Shown here in pieces: positions 7,890 to 16,640 of a stretch of DNA of 64,000 nucleotides (within the stretch, counting starts at the first letter, position 1; every line of letters begins with the position of its first letter). The notes beneath the pieces are model-generated. The model had not been told where the DNA came from. It saw nothing but the letters and a program-made list of their open reading frames with translations, and did no database searches. Position numbers and translations under genes: made by a program. Source of the stretch: Haloarcula hispanica ATCC 33960 (GTDB lineage: Archaea; Halobacteriota; Halobacteria; Halobacteriales; Haloarculaceae). The stretch spans positions 372,001 through 436,000 of the forward strand of contig NC_015943.1 in NCBI RefSeq assembly GCF_000223905.1, written 5' to 3'.

Positions 7890-10298
7890 TTACCGGTCCG
7901 GCTCGATTCGCGACAGCCGCATCGCGTTTCCGGTGACGCCGAGGCTCATCCCCATGTCGCCGACCACGACCGCGAGCGCGACACTAACCAGCCCTAGTGG
8001 GACACCCAGTGCGAGCAGGAACTTCGCGCCGAGGCTCACCCAGATGTTCTGCCGGATCACGCCGTTGGCGGTGTGTGACAGCTCGTACAGGTAGGGGAGC
8101 TTCCCGATATCGTCGCCCATTAGTGCGATGTCCGCCGTTTCCAGCGCGGTGTCGGTGCCAGCAGCGCCCATCGCGATACCGACTTCCGCGGTGGCGAGCG
8201 CGGGCGCGTCGTTGATCCCGTCGCCGACCATCGCCACCTCGCCGTACTCCGCCTGCAACCCCTCGACTGCATCGACCTTCTCGTCCGGCAGGAGTTCGGC
8301 GCGGTACTCGTCGACGCCGACCGCGTCGGCGATAGCACGGGCGGTACCCTCGTTGTCGCCGGTCAGCATCACGACGTGCTCGACACCCAGCTCCTGTAAG
8401 CGCTGGACAGCCTGCTTCGAGGCGGGGCGTACCTCGTCGGCGATGGCGATGGCACCCAGCAGCTTCGACTCCGTTCCGACGATAACGACCGTCTTGCCCT
8501 CCCGCTCCAGTGCGGCGAGTGCATCCTCGGCGAACGCCCCGTCGTCGGACGCAGCCGTTTCTTCCGGCACGATGCCACCGTCAGACCGATGCGCTGACGA
8601 GGCTCCGGTCGCTCCGCTCCCGGGGACACCGTCTGGGTCGCGGCGGGCCCGCGAGAGATCGAAGCCCAGTTCCTCGAAGAGCGCGGGCTTGCCCGCGTAG
8701 TACGTCTCGCCGTCGATCTCCCCGCGGATACCCTTCCCGGTGAGGCTCTCGAAGCCCGTCAGGTCGGGGCGGTCGTCCACACCCTCCTCGTTTGCACGGG
8801 CGAGGATCGCCGTGGCGATCGGATGCTCGCTGCGCCGCTCCAGTCCGGCGGCGTGACTGAGGAGCGTCGCCGCATCCGTGTCGCCGGCAGGGACGACGTC
8901 GGTGACGGCGAGTTCGCCCTTCGTGAGCGTGCCCGTCTTGTCGACGGCGACGGCGTCGACCCCGCCCATCGCTTCGAGGTAGTTACCGCCCTTGATGAGG
9001 ACGCCGTTCTTCGCGGCGCTGGTGATGCCCGAGACCACCGAGACGGGCGTCGAGATGACGAAGGCACAGGGGCACGCAATCACCAGCAGCGTGAGCCCGC
9101 GGATGAACCACGTCTGCCAGTCACCGGCGAACGTGACGCCGTACCCGGCCACGTTCACTGACACTGGGTCAGCGATGACCAGTGGCGGAATGGCGGCGGT
9201 CAGAATCGCCAGCACGACGACAACCGGCGTGTAGTAGCCCGAGAACCGGTCGACGAACTGCTCGGTGTCGGTCTTTTTCGCCTGTGCGCCCTGCACCATC
9301 TCGATGATGCGCGAGAGCGTCGAATCGCCCGCCGTCGACGTGACTTCCACTTCGAGATAGCCACCCTCGTTGATGGCACCGGCGTACACTTCGTCGCCAG
9401 CGGCCTTGTCGACGGGGACACTTTCGCCGGTAATCGGTGACTGGTCGACCGCGCTCTCGCCCTCGACGACCGTCCCGTCGAGCGGGATTTTGTCGCCAGG
9501 GCGGACGACCACGGTCTCACCGACTTCCACCTCGTCGGCGGGCACCGTCACTTCCTCGCCGTCACGCATGACGGTAGCCTCGTCCGGTGATAGCTCCATC
9601 AGCTCGCGCAGGGAGTCCCGTGCCCTGTCCATCGCGTAGTCTTCGAGCAGCTCGGCGATGCTGAACAGGACAGCCAGCGTCGCGGCCTCGACGAAGTAGC
9701 CGATACCGGTCGCGGCGATGATAGCCGTCCCCATCAGCAGGTCGATGTCGAGGCTCAGATTCTTCGCCGAGTAGTAGCCGCTGCGGACGACAGGGGCGCC
9801 GCTGGCGGCGACGGCCCCCAGGAACAGCACGTCGGCAACGGCCAGTGGATAGCCGAGAACACTTGCCACCGCGATATTCTGTGCTGTCAGGAGAAACTCG
9901 AAGAGGAGACCGAACGTGACCAGCGCCGCGCCGATCCACGTCTTCATGGCGCGGGGACTCGTCCAGACCTCCGAGGGCGGCGCGATATCGGCGCCGCCAC
10001 CCATCTCCGCTTGCTCATCGCCGTCGGAGGCCGGGCCGCCGACGACCTCGTAGCCAGCAGCCTCGATCGCCTTGACCACGTCTGCCTCGCCCGTGCGTTC
10101 GGAATCGTACGTGACACTGGCTGTACCGGTGGTCGGCTGGAGCGTGGTGTCGACAACGCCGTCGACACGCTGGAGACTTTTGTCGACTTTCTGGGCACAG
10201 GAGGGGCAATCCATTTCGGGGACTGTGAGGCGGACAGTCAACTCCTGTTGCTGACCGCCCCCACTTGCCTGCCCCGTCGAATCCGGATTCTCTGTCAT
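7890..10298 (-). CDS. zntA: P1B-type heavy-metal ATPase, Zn/Cd-exporter class, with N-terminal HMA domain
   Basis: 802 aa from the ATG at 10298; an in-frame TTG further upstream is rejected because it falls inside a palindrome. The N-terminal HMA domain has MDCPSC (C31, C34). The membrane metal site CPC is near residue 407, the phosphorylated Asp of DKTGT near residue 451, and MLTGDNEG and GDGINDAPA complete the P-domain. A lysine in the penultimate helix (SLGAKFLL) and GDMGMSLGVTGNAMRL in the last match the P1B-2 pattern of ZntA/CadA rather than copper CopA. It should export Zn2+/Cd2+/Pb2+ across the cell membrane. A low-complexity insert of about 45 residues interrupts the nucleotide-binding domain around residues 540-590. 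It follows a Bat-type regulator gene on the same strand. Confidence 0.88.
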   Translation of the reverse strand: MTENPDSTGQASGGGQQQELTVRLTVPEMDCPSCAQKVDKSLQRVDGVVDTTLQPTTGTASVTYDSERTGEADVVKAIEAAGYEVVGGPASDGDEQAEMGGGADIAPPSEVWTSPRAMKTWIGAALVTFGLLFEFLLTAQNIAVASVLGYPLAVADVLFLGAVAASGAPVVRSGYYSAKNLSLDIDLLMGTAIIAATGIGYFVEAATLAVLFSIAELLEDYAMDRARDSLRELMELSPDEATVMRDGEEVTVPADEVEVGETVVVRPGDKIPLDGTVVEGESAVDQSPITGESVPVDKAAGDEVYAGAINEGGYLEVEVTSTAGDSTLSRIIEMVQGAQAKKTDTEQFVDRFSGYYTPVVVVLAILTAAIPPLVIADPVSVNVAGYGVTFAGDWQTWFIRGLTLLVIACPCAFVISTPVSVVSGITSAAKNGVLIKGGNYLEAMGGVDAVAVDKTGTLTKGELAVTDVVPAGDTDAATLLSHAAGLERRSEHPIATAILARANEEGVDDRPDLTGFESLTGKGIRGEIDGETYYAGKPALFEELGFDLSRARRDPDGVPGSGATGASSAHRSDGGIVPEETAASDDGAFAEDALAALEREGKTVVIVGTESKLLGAIAIADEVRPASKQAVQRLQELGVEHVVMLTGDNEGTARAIADAVGVDEYRAELLPDEKVDAVEGLQAEYGEVAMVGDGINDAPALATAEVGIAMGAAGTDTALETADIALMGDDIGKLPYLYELSHTANGVIRQNIWVSLGAKFLLALGVPLGLVSVALAVVVGDMGMSLGVTGNAMRLSRIEPDR

Positions 10299-10334
10299 CA
10301 CTTCATGATAGGCGCGTGAGTTCGATAAGGCTTT

Positions 10335-10350
10335 GTTGGAATATTCCAAC
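10335..10350. promoter_or_regulatory. Perfect 16-bp palindrome upstream of the metal ATPase
   Basis: gttggaat/attccaac is a perfect palindrome between the regulator stop (10359) and the ATPase start (10298). Towards the ATPase it is followed by a TATA-like ccttatcg about 25-30 bp before the ATG. The palindrome therefore sits just upstream of the BRE/TATA position, where archaeal activators usually bind. It is a likely operator, perhaps for the adjacent HTH protein. Confidence 0.55.
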
Positions 10351-10358
10351 CCGATGGG

Positions 10359-11114
10359 TCAACGTGATACCGAGGACTCCTCGCCCACTCGGCTGCCCGC
10401 GACGTACTGCTTCGCCAGCTGTTCCTCAGCCCGACGCAGTCGGTAGGTGAGCGTCGACCGGGGGACGTCGAGGTGCTCGGCTAACTCGCCGACGTCGACC
10501 TCTCGGGGTGACTCGTAGTAACCGTGCTCGACAGCGGCCCGGAGTGCGGCCTCTTGCTCCGGCGATAGGGCACCCTGTGTCCCGTCGGATTCTCGCATCG
10601 ACGCCGTCGTGTCCGCAGTGCGGAGTATCTCCATCTGGGCACTTTCCCCGACGGCCGCCGCGAGGTCGTCGAAGAACGCGGCCACGTTACCCTCGCCGGA
10701 GTGAATGAGTCGCCACGTATAGTGATGCCCCTCGTGGCGCGTCTCGAACAGTACGCCCTCTCCGAGGTGATCGCGGGCGATGTGGGGAACCGAAGCACAG
10801 GCGGGGGTGCGTTCCCAGTCGGAGTAGAGGACAAGCGTGTCGTCGGCGCGGTCGAGGACGCGAGTGGTCTGGGTGGCTCCGCAGTCCTCGGTGGCGAGAC
10901 AGTCGGCGTAGTAGTCGCTGGTGAGAAAGGCGTCTTCGATGGCGTCGAGCGCCTCGGGAGTTCCGGTAGCGTGGTCGACGCGCCAGAGACGGTCAGCAGT
11001 GGCGTGCAGCGAGAGCGAGCGGACACGGGCGTTGGGGTGTTCGGCGAGAGCGTCTGCAACCCTGTTGCAGCCCGGCTCGTAGTCGAGAGCGAAAACGAGT
11101 TCGCGCATACGCAT
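10359..11114 (-). CDS. Bacterio-opsin-activator-like HTH (HTH_10) regulator, probable metal response
   Basis: 251 aa. The C-terminal region with SPEQEAALRAAVEHGYYESPR, VDVGELAEHLDVPRSTLTYRLRRAE is the HTH_10 domain of Bat-type haloarchaeal regulators. The N-terminal half holds a sensor-like region with several cysteines and histidines (PGCNR, YADCLATEDCG, PACASVPH), compatible with metal or redox sensing. It lies 60 bp upstream of the Zn/Cd ATPase on the same strand, with a palindromic operator candidate in the gap. I infer that it controls the ATPase. A second ATG two codons in (11108) is an equally good start. No direct evidence of the ligand is visible. Confidence 0.8.
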   Translation of the reverse strand: MRMRELVFALDYEPGCNRVADALAEHPNARVRSLSLHATADRLWRVDHATGTPEALDAIEDAFLTSDYYADCLATEDCGATQTTRVLDRADDTLVLYSDWERTPACASVPHIARDHLGEGVLFETRHEGHHYTWRLIHSGEGNVAAFFDDLAAAVGESAQMEILRTADTTASMRESDGTQGALSPEQEAALRAAVEHGYYESPREVDVGELAEHLDVPRSTLTYRLRRAEEQLAKQYVAGSRVGEESSVSR

Positions 11115-11306
11115 CGTAAGCAGCGGTTCGATAAAACACGTCGGGACGATGCCGTTCAGCCTTGACTTCGGGACGCTCCGCTCATCGTTGACGACAGTCA
11201 GAGCACGTCATCGGTATCGAACAGGCCCCGCATTCATTGGATCGCAATGGCTTGTCGCTCGCGGTCCGGAATTCCGTCGGAGAGATTGTCTATGTCTGCT
11301 CTCCGT

Positions 11307-11352
11307 CTAACAGCGGAACCAGTGGGGTGGCTAACAGCGGAAGCGGTGGGGT
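11307..11352 (+). repeat. Two tandem origin repeats downstream of orc1/cdc6
   Basis: Two abutting copies of ctaacagcggaaSYRGTGGGGT lie at 11307-11330 and 11331-11352 in plus orientation. They match, in opposite orientation, the copies upstream of the initiator gene. The second copy ends at the gene's stop codon. The GTGGGGTGG end resembles the G-string attached to haloarchaeal origin recognition boxes. Confidence 0.75.
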
Positions 11353-12539
11353 TACGGGCTTTTTTTCAGGAGTTCTGACAGCCCTGTTTTGATCGAGCTG
11401 ATGGATTGCTCTAGCTCGAATTCCTTGTACTTTCCACCGCCTTTCCCCCGGTTGTACTCCGCTGAGGACACAATTCCGAGTTGTGTGAGCTCACCGAGAT
11501 AGTCACGGACCGAGCGCTCTGAAACCGGGTCCAGACCCTCATCACGGGCTAACTCCTGATACGCACCCAGGATGTCTCGTGTCCGGGCTGGCGTGTCATC
11601 GTCTTCGGCGAGCCCGGTGAGCGCATAGAGAACGAGTTGGCCGTGATCGGAGTAGTTACGGATACCTTCAACGACCTGATCGGTCTGTAGCCGCTGCCGG
11701 GCTTCGCGTACGTGATGTTCCGTTACGAGTTCATCGTCGTACTCCCGAGCGAGGTCTCCGGCCTCAAGGAGGAGGTCCAGAGCCTGGCGTGCGTCCCCGG
11801 AGTCTTTCGCGCCGTACGCAGCACACATTTCGATGACGCCGTCATCGAGGACATCGTCCCGAAACGCGACAGCCTCACGCTGTTTCAGAACGAGCTGAAG
11901 CTCGTTGGCGTTGTACGCCGAGAAAGACACTTCCTTTTCACAGAGACTCGACCGGACTTTCGAGGACAGCTGGTTGCGGAAATCGAGATCGTTCGAGATA
12001 CCGATGACGCCCAGTTTCGCTTCGGAGATGTCACCGTTCGATCTGGCGCGAGGAAGTTTGTACAGCAGCGAATCGTCTTCGATGTGATCGACTTCGTCGA
12101 GAACGATGAGTACCGTTCCGCCCAGATCATCGAGTGCGTCGAAGAGGAATTGATACACTGAAGCCTGTGGATATCCGGTGTTGGAGATTTGATTCGCTGG
12201 ATCACGAAGTGTGTTGACGATTGCGACCGCGGCCTGATAGCTCGAATTGAGTCCATCGCAGTTGACTTCGACCGTACTGAGGTCCAGTCCGTCGACATCT
12301 GCTGCATCGCGTTCCAGGGCGGAGAGAAGGTATCGAGTGGCAGCAGTCTTCCCGACACCACTTTTCCCGTACAGGAAGATGTTCGACGGGGTTTCGTTGT
12401 TGATGACGGGCTGGAGAGCAGCGTGATACTTCTGGAGCTCCTCGTCACGTCCGACGAGCTCCTCAGGAGTCCACTCTTCGAGTAGTGCCTCGCGTTGTTC
12501 GAATATTGTGGAGGTGGGCGAAAACGTAATATCGCTCAT
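11352..12539 (-). CDS. orc1/cdc6: Orc1/Cdc6 replication initiator
   Basis: 395 aa, the usual length for the family. AAA+ signatures are clear: Walker A GKSGVGKT (residues 58-65), Walker B VLIVLDEVDHI, a sensor-1-like GISND and sensor 2 in GDARQALDLL. The C-terminal third is a winged-helix region (ARTRDILGAYQELARD, VRDYLGELTQLGIV) that would contact origin repeats. It is flanked by five inverted copies of a 24-bp repeat upstream and two copies downstream. It should bind and help melt the adjacent origin and load the MCM helicase. Haloarchaea carry many Orc/Cdc6 paralogues, each often linked to its own origin, so this one probably serves this replicon. Confidence 0.93.
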   Translation of the reverse strand: MSDITFSPTSTIFEQREALLEEWTPEELVGRDEELQKYHAALQPVINNETPSNIFLYGKSGVGKTAATRYLLSALERDAADVDGLDLSTVEVNCDGLNSSYQAAVAIVNTLRDPANQISNTGYPQASVYQFLFDALDDLGGTVLIVLDEVDHIEDDSLLYKLPRARSNGDISEAKLGVIGISNDLDFRNQLSSKVRSSLCEKEVSFSAYNANELQLVLKQREAVAFRDDVLDDGVIEMCAAYGAKDSGDARQALDLLLEAGDLAREYDDELVTEHHVREARQRLQTDQVVEGIRNYSDHGQLVLYALTGLAEDDDTPARTRDILGAYQELARDEGLDPVSERSVRDYLGELTQLGIVSSAEYNRGKGGGKYKEFELEQSISSIKTGLSELLKKSP

Positions 12540-12618
12540 TTGTGTGTAGTTGCAACACGGAGTGTCTTAACCTTTGGTTCCGCTGCTTCCGCTGTTCGGT
12601 TGGGTATATAAATGATTG

Positions 12619-12931
12619 ACCCCGCCACTTCCGCTGTTAGATGAGAGGGGAACACCTGACTGACCACTCCCCCACCCCACCGCTTCCGCTGTTAGATGGG
12701 AAATGGGATAGCAATCCTCCTACTCCCCCACCCCACTACTTCCGCTGTTAGATGAGAAATGGGATAGCGACCCTCCTACTCCCCCACCCCACCGCTTCCG
12801 CTGTTAGGGCGGTAGCCGAGAAGTTCCCTGGTCGAGGAACGGGATCGAGTAACTGCGAGTGGTTAGACAGCGGGATTTCGCGGGATCATAGCTGTGGAGC
12901 GACACACCCACCCCACTGGTTCCGCTGTTAG
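12619..12931 (-). repeat. Array of five origin-type repeats
   Basis: Copies at 12619-12640 (partial), 12672-12695, 12728-12751, 12784-12807 and 12908-12931 share ccaccccacYRSttccgctgttag. Start-to-start spacing is 53, 56, 56 and 124 bp. The middle copies sit in nearly identical longer units that include gatgRgaaatgggatagc, so this part is a tandem repeat of about 56 bp. All five are in the same orientation, opposite to the copies at 11307-11352 and 13090-13113. Confidence 0.85.
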
Positions 12932-13089
12932 GACCGAAAGTTGGTGGTGACCTATCCAGATCGCGGCCTGAATATCTCTAGAGCTAGTGAATAACTTCAA
13001 GTGCTTCGGCAAGAAACCAAAGCCGTATGACGTTATCACAAAATAGCAAAGCACCCCCTCCCATGGGGGTGGTGCCGTCTATTTATTCC

Positions 13090-13113
13090 CTAACAGCGGA
13101 ACCAGTGGGGTGG
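13090..13113 (+). repeat. Inverted outer copy of the origin repeat
   Basis: ctaacagcggaaccagtggggtgg is identical to the copy at 11307-11330. It faces the five-copy array and closes the repeat-free spacer on its far side. Confidence 0.85.
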
Positions 13114-13357
13114 GGGTGTGGACCCACTCTTATTACAGTTGCTGGGGCAGGCCATCCACAACTTCCAGTTGAGGCGGAGAGTCGACTGAGGCGTCTATCG
13201 ACTCGACACAGCGGTGAACCATACGGCCCAAACTTACGCCGACAGATGATACCCGGAGTAGACTTTATTCATGAGCGAGAGTAAAACAACCGCTCGGTAA
13301 GCGTACGGATTGACTGAATCCAGAACTGTAATATTACTTGAAGCTTCATTGTCCATT

Positions 13358-13519
13358 ATGCCCGACAAAAAACCACAGCCAAATAATCCATTAGCTCCGT
13401 ATTATCCCTCAGAAACGCCGAGTTTGTCGGGGAATGGTCGAAAGTGGTTTGCCACACTTGTTCTCGGGTTCTGGCTATTTCTGGCGGCGATTGCGCTCGC
13501 TGTTGAGCTTTTCCTGTAA
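13358..13519 (+). CDS. Small single-pass membrane protein
   Basis: 53 aa from the ATG at 13358, preceded by an AT-rich ctgtaatattactt element. A polar, proline-rich N-terminus (PDKKPQPNNPLAPYYPSE) is followed by one hydrophobic helix (FATLVLGFWLFLAAIALAVELFL) that ends the protein. No family is recognised. It sits alone beside the origin. An in-frame start 16 codons upstream exists but gives a less membrane-protein-like N-terminus. It is supported by its composition and clear helix only. Confidence 0.5.
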   Translation: MPDKKPQPNNPLAPYYPSETPSLSGNGRKWFATLVLGFWLFLAAIALAVELFL

Positions 13520-13697
13520 TTTCGCCACAGTTGCGACTGAGAACCGCCGGCACGAATAGACACACCCGGCAGCGCCCAATATCCATTTTCAGCGTATTAC
13601 CCGCGTCTCTTCACCTCACGGCCCCTCTCCAGTTTCGCTCGCACCAGACTGGGCTCCCGATCACTCACCGATAATCGCTGTGGAGCCGGCCTGCCCC

Positions 13698-14165
13698 TCA
13701 CCGCGGTTCGAAGACGTGGACCGGCCAGTCGCTCTCGTAGTCGAGCGCGACCTCACGCTCTGTGGCCGTCGGCTCCCGCACCGTGAGTTCGACCGGGTCA
13801 CCGATGGTGACGTCGGCGTAGTCGGCGGCAACGCGGCCAAGCAAGCGGCCACCGTCCGCGAGTTCCACCACGGCGACCGTGTAGGGCGCGTCCGCTTCGA
13901 ACGCCGGCGGCGGCGTGTGGACTGCCGTGTACGAGAAGATCTGGCCCTCGGGTGACTGCGGTTCGACGTCGACGTCGCGACTGCCACAGGCGTAGCAGGC
14001 CGGTCGCGGCGGCAACAGGACCTGTCCACAGTCCGCACAGACCCCGCCCAGGAGTTCGCCATCGGCGAGCGCGTCGAAGAAGCCCGGCAGCGTCCGCGGG
14101 TCGGTTGCATCAAGGCCGCCGTCAGTCATGCTGTCTCCGCTGGCATCGAGATCGCCGTCAGTCAT
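13698..14165 (-). CDS. DUF35 / OB-fold zinc-ribbon acyl-CoA-associated protein
   Basis: 155 aa. A rubredoxin-like zinc ribbon (CADC at 43-46, CYAC at 57-60) is followed by an OB-fold-like C-terminal half (IFSYTAVHTPPPAF, YTVAVVELADGGRLLGRV). Such proteins partner thiolases and HMG-CoA synthases and help pass acyl-CoA intermediates. The start overlaps the thiolase stop by 4 bp (ATGA), strongly suggesting that the two form a complex. The first dozen residues are repetitive (TDGDLDAS/TDGGLDAT). Confidence 0.85.
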   Translation of the reverse strand: MTDGDLDASGDSMTDGGLDATDPRTLPGFFDALADGELLGGVCADCGQVLLPPRPACYACGSRDVDVEPQSPEGQIFSYTAVHTPPPAFEADAPYTVAVVELADGGRLLGRVAADYADVTIGDPVELTVREPTATEREVALDYESDWPVHVFEPR

Positions 14166-15331
14166 GGTGCCTCCGCCGTCGTAAGCACATGGCCAACGGT
14201 AACCGCGTCCGCGACGCCCCCCTCGTTGAGCAACAGGGCTGTCTCGGCATCCTCGACTGCCCGGTCGCCCGCGGCCCCCGTGAGCTGTTCGTAGGCTTCG
14301 AGCGCCTGCAAGAGCCCGGTCGCACCGATGGGGTGACCGCGGGCCTTCAGGCCGCCGCTCGGGCTCAACTGCACGTCGGTCCAGCCGTCAGCCCGCTCCG
14401 CTGGCGGCTGGTAGCTCTGATAGCCCGTTCCCGCGGGAGCGAAGCCGGCGGCCTCCGCGAGCAGCGCCTCGCAGACGGTGAATGCGTCGTGAACCTCCGC
14501 GATGTCGACGGATTTGGCGTCGATACCCGCTTCCTCGTAGGCCGTCTCGGCGGCAATGCGAGCGCCCGCGATGTCGGTCATGTCCCGCTCCGCGACCGCG
14601 ATGTTGTTCGCGGAGGCCCCGCTGCCCGCGACGCGCACCTGCGGCTGGTTGAGGTCGGCCGCCATTTCGGCGGTCGTCACGAGAACGGCGGCGGCACCGT
14701 CCCCGACCGGCGCGCAGTCGTAGAGCTTCAACGGCGGGGCGACGGGATCGGACTCTAAGACGGTCGCGACGTCGATCTCTTTCGGGAACTGTGCCCGGGG
14801 GTTGCGAGCGGCGTTGGCGTGGTTCTTCACTGCGATCTCGGCGAGGTCGCGTTCCGTGGCGTCGGTCTCGTGGAGGTACCGCTGGCCGAGCAGTGCGTAC
14901 TGGCTGGGGGCGGTGATGCCGGAACGCTGCTCGATGGCGCGGTCGAACGCCGCCGAGAGCGCGTCCGTCGCACCGCTGGTGCCCGCGGACGTCATCTTCT
15001 CGACGCCGCACGCGAGCACGGCCTCGTGTTCGCCGTTACGGACGTCCTTGACCGCGTGTCGTAGCGCGAGCGCGCCCGCGGCGGCACACCCTTCGACTCG
15101 CTCGGCGGGGACGTGTCGGAGGCCGGCCCACTCGGCCAGCAGCGTCCCCTGCATAATCTGGTGTTCGTAGGTCTCCGACTGGTTGCCGACGTACACCGCC
15201 TCGACGATGTCGGCAGGGTCGGGCAGGTCGTCGAAGGCCTCCGCAAGCGCGACCGAGAACAGGTCACGGCCCGGGAGGTCTGTGCGGCCGAGCGGCGAGG
15301 CACCGACCGACGCGATGACTGGCTCTGGCAT
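14162..15331 (-). CDS. Thiolase (SCP2/archaeal acetyl-CoA acetyltransferase type)
   Basis: 389 aa from the ATG at 15331. This start is preferred to an ATG five codons upstream because GGAGGT lies 5 nt before it. The nucleophilic cysteine is C82 in VEGCAAAGA, followed by the histidine of EVHDAFT and the C-terminal GGLKARGHPIGATG. The classical second cysteine motif of bacterial thiolases is not seen, as in archaeal SCP2-type thiolases. It should catalyse acyl-CoA condensation or thiolysis with the DUF35 protein encoded immediately downstream. Context does not tell whether it serves mevalonate synthesis or acid degradation. Confidence 0.88.
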   Translation of the reverse strand: MPEPVIASVGASPLGRTDLPGRDLFSVALAEAFDDLPDPADIVEAVYVGNQSETYEHQIMQGTLLAEWAGLRHVPAERVEGCAAAGALALRHAVKDVRNGEHEAVLACGVEKMTSAGTSGATDALSAAFDRAIEQRSGITAPSQYALLGQRYLHETDATERDLAEIAVKNHANAARNPRAQFPKEIDVATVLESDPVAPPLKLYDCAPVGDGAAAVLVTTAEMAADLNQPQVRVAGSGASANNIAVAERDMTDIAGARIAAETAYEEAGIDAKSVDIAEVHDAFTVCEALLAEAAGFAPAGTGYQSYQPPAERADGWTDVQLSPSGGLKARGHPIGATGLLQALEAYEQLTGAAGDRAVEDAETALLLNEGGVADAVTVGHVLTTAEAP

Positions 15332-15521
15332 CTGTACCTCCCACATGTCTGCGAGCCTAGTTAGTCATTCCCATTTTCTAGATAGTTGAAATATTGGCCC
15401 CGTCGAACTACGCACATAGCATCGCAGGTGCCGTCGGGGTCGCTCGTCCCCGATCTAACTCACCCCTCGAATCGGCGTTCGGACCGTCTTTCGCGTCGCG
15501 GTATCTGGTGTCCAAACTGCT

Positions 15522-16640
15522 TCAGTCGTCGGCCGAGGCACCGCTTGTCTGCAGTTCATGCTCCGAGAGTTCTGCGGATGGAGCGAGGAACTCAGCAGGG
15601 TCGAATGCAGTCAGTTCTTCACCCTTTGAGACCTTCTCAGGCCAGTCCGGATTGGCGAGTGCGCTCGTCGCCAACGTTACCAGGTCGGCACCGGCATCGA
15701 CCTTCTCGCGTGCCGCGTCAGGCGCTCCGAGCCCGCCGTTGTCGATGATGACTGTCTCATCTGCTGCGTAGGTAGCCGCGGCCTCGGCCAGCGTCGGTCC
15801 GTCGTCGCCAAACGCCGGCGTGGTCGCATCGGGTTCGGTGACGTGGATGTAGTCGGCACCGGCCGTCGACAGTTCCTCGAAGAACACCGCTGCGGCGTCC
15901 TCGCCTTCGGGCCACAGGTGGTCCTCGTCAAGGGCGGTCGACTGCGAGACACGAATGCCAACGACGAAATCGGCGGGTGTCGCCTCGACGACCGCAGCGA
16001 CAACCTCTTGCGGATAGCGCACCCGGTTCGCAGGCACACCACCGTACTCGTCATCACGCTGATTGAACTCTCCCGAGAGGAACTCGTGAAGCAGATACCC
16101 GTTCGCACCGTGGATCTCGACACCGTCGAACCCCGCTTCGATGGCGTTCTGCGCCGAGGTAACGAACCCGTCACGGATGTCGGCTAGCTCGTCGACCGTG
16201 GCTGCTTTCGGCGTAGGGAAGTCACCGCTCCCGCCGTAGGCTTCGGCCTTTTGTCCGTCCGGTTGCACCGCCGATGGGGCGATGGTCTGTTCCCCGTCGA
16301 TATGTGGATTCCCCTGGCTCTGTGCGCCGGCGTGCATCAACTGGGCGAAAATCGGGACACCAGCGTCGTGGACCGCCTCGGTAACCTGTTGCCAGGCCGC
16401 TGCCTGTGCGTCGGTCGCCAGACCTGGCTGGTTCAGATACCCCTGGCTGTATGCGTTGTCTGGATAGGTCCCCTCTGTAATAAGAAAAGAGAACCCACCG
16501 TCGGCGAACCGCTGATAGTACTGTGCCATCTCCGCCGTCGCACGGCCGTCGTCGGTGGCGCTCACCCGTGTCATCGGCGCGAGGCCAACTCGGTTGTCTA
16601 ACGACAACTCGTTGAGTGTAGTTCCGTCGAACAGTGTCAC
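15522..16640 (-). CDS. NADH:flavin oxidoreductase / Old Yellow Enzyme family
   Basis: About 372 aa from the preferred GTG at 16640, where VTLFDGTTLNELSLDNRVGLAPMTR begins the TIM barrel in the family way. A gttaattgtctta TATA-like element lies 20-30 bp upstream. The ORF can be extended to 16757, but that leader is not family-like. FMN and active-site features include APMTR, the EIHGANGYLLHEFLS segment, RVRYPQEVV and the IDNGGL/LATSALANPDWP phosphate-binding end. It should reduce activated alkenes or similar substrates with NAD(P)H. No 4Fe-4S extension is present, so it is a single-domain OYE. It stands alone, and no substrate can be assigned. Confidence 0.85.
   Translation of the reverse strand: MTLFDGTTLNELSLDNRVGLAPMTRVSATDDGRATAEMAQYYQRFADGGFSFLITEGTYPDNAYSQGYLNQPGLATDAQAAAWQQVTEAVHDAGVPIFAQLMHAGAQSQGNPHIDGEQTIAPSAVQPDGQKAEAYGGSGDFPTPKAATVDELADIRDGFVTSAQNAIEAGFDGVEIHGANGYLLHEFLSGEFNQRDDEYGGVPANRVRYPQEVVAAVVEATPADFVVGIRVSQSTALDEDHLWPEGEDAAAVFFEELSTAGADYIHVTEPDATTPAFGDDGPTLAEAAATYAADETVIIDNGGLGAPDAAREKVDAGADLVTLATSALANPDWPEKVSKGEELTAFDPAEFLAPSAELSEHELQTSGASADD

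Larger units (their letters stand above)
12540..13113. other. Probable replication origin (AT-rich gaps framed by inverted iterons)
   Basis: The gene-free stretch upstream of orc1/cdc6 contains five 24-bp repeats in one orientation, then about 160 bp without repeats (12932-13089), then one copy in the opposite orientation. A tgggtatataaatgattg element at 12601 and the AT-richer 12960-13035 interval are candidate unwinding sites. A 7-bp stem (caccccc/gggggtg) lies at about 13055-13074. A degenerate repeat pair is visible near 12577-12598. The origin call is inferred from linkage to the initiator and repeat symmetry. Confidence 0.65.

Noticed and set aside
10299-10349. TTG start extending the metal ATPase by 17 residues
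   Set aside because: It falls inside the palindrome and TATA region, and an ATG at 10298 gives a normal HMA start.
11356-11370. T-run gctttttttc as an intergenic terminator
   Set aside because: It lies inside the orc1/cdc6 coding end, where it encodes the lysines near the C-terminus.
12540-13113. CRISPR array reading of the repeated units
   Set aside because: Repeats of 24 bp with partly conserved 29-32-bp spacers, inverted copies on both sides of orc1/cdc6 and no cas genes fit origin iterons instead.
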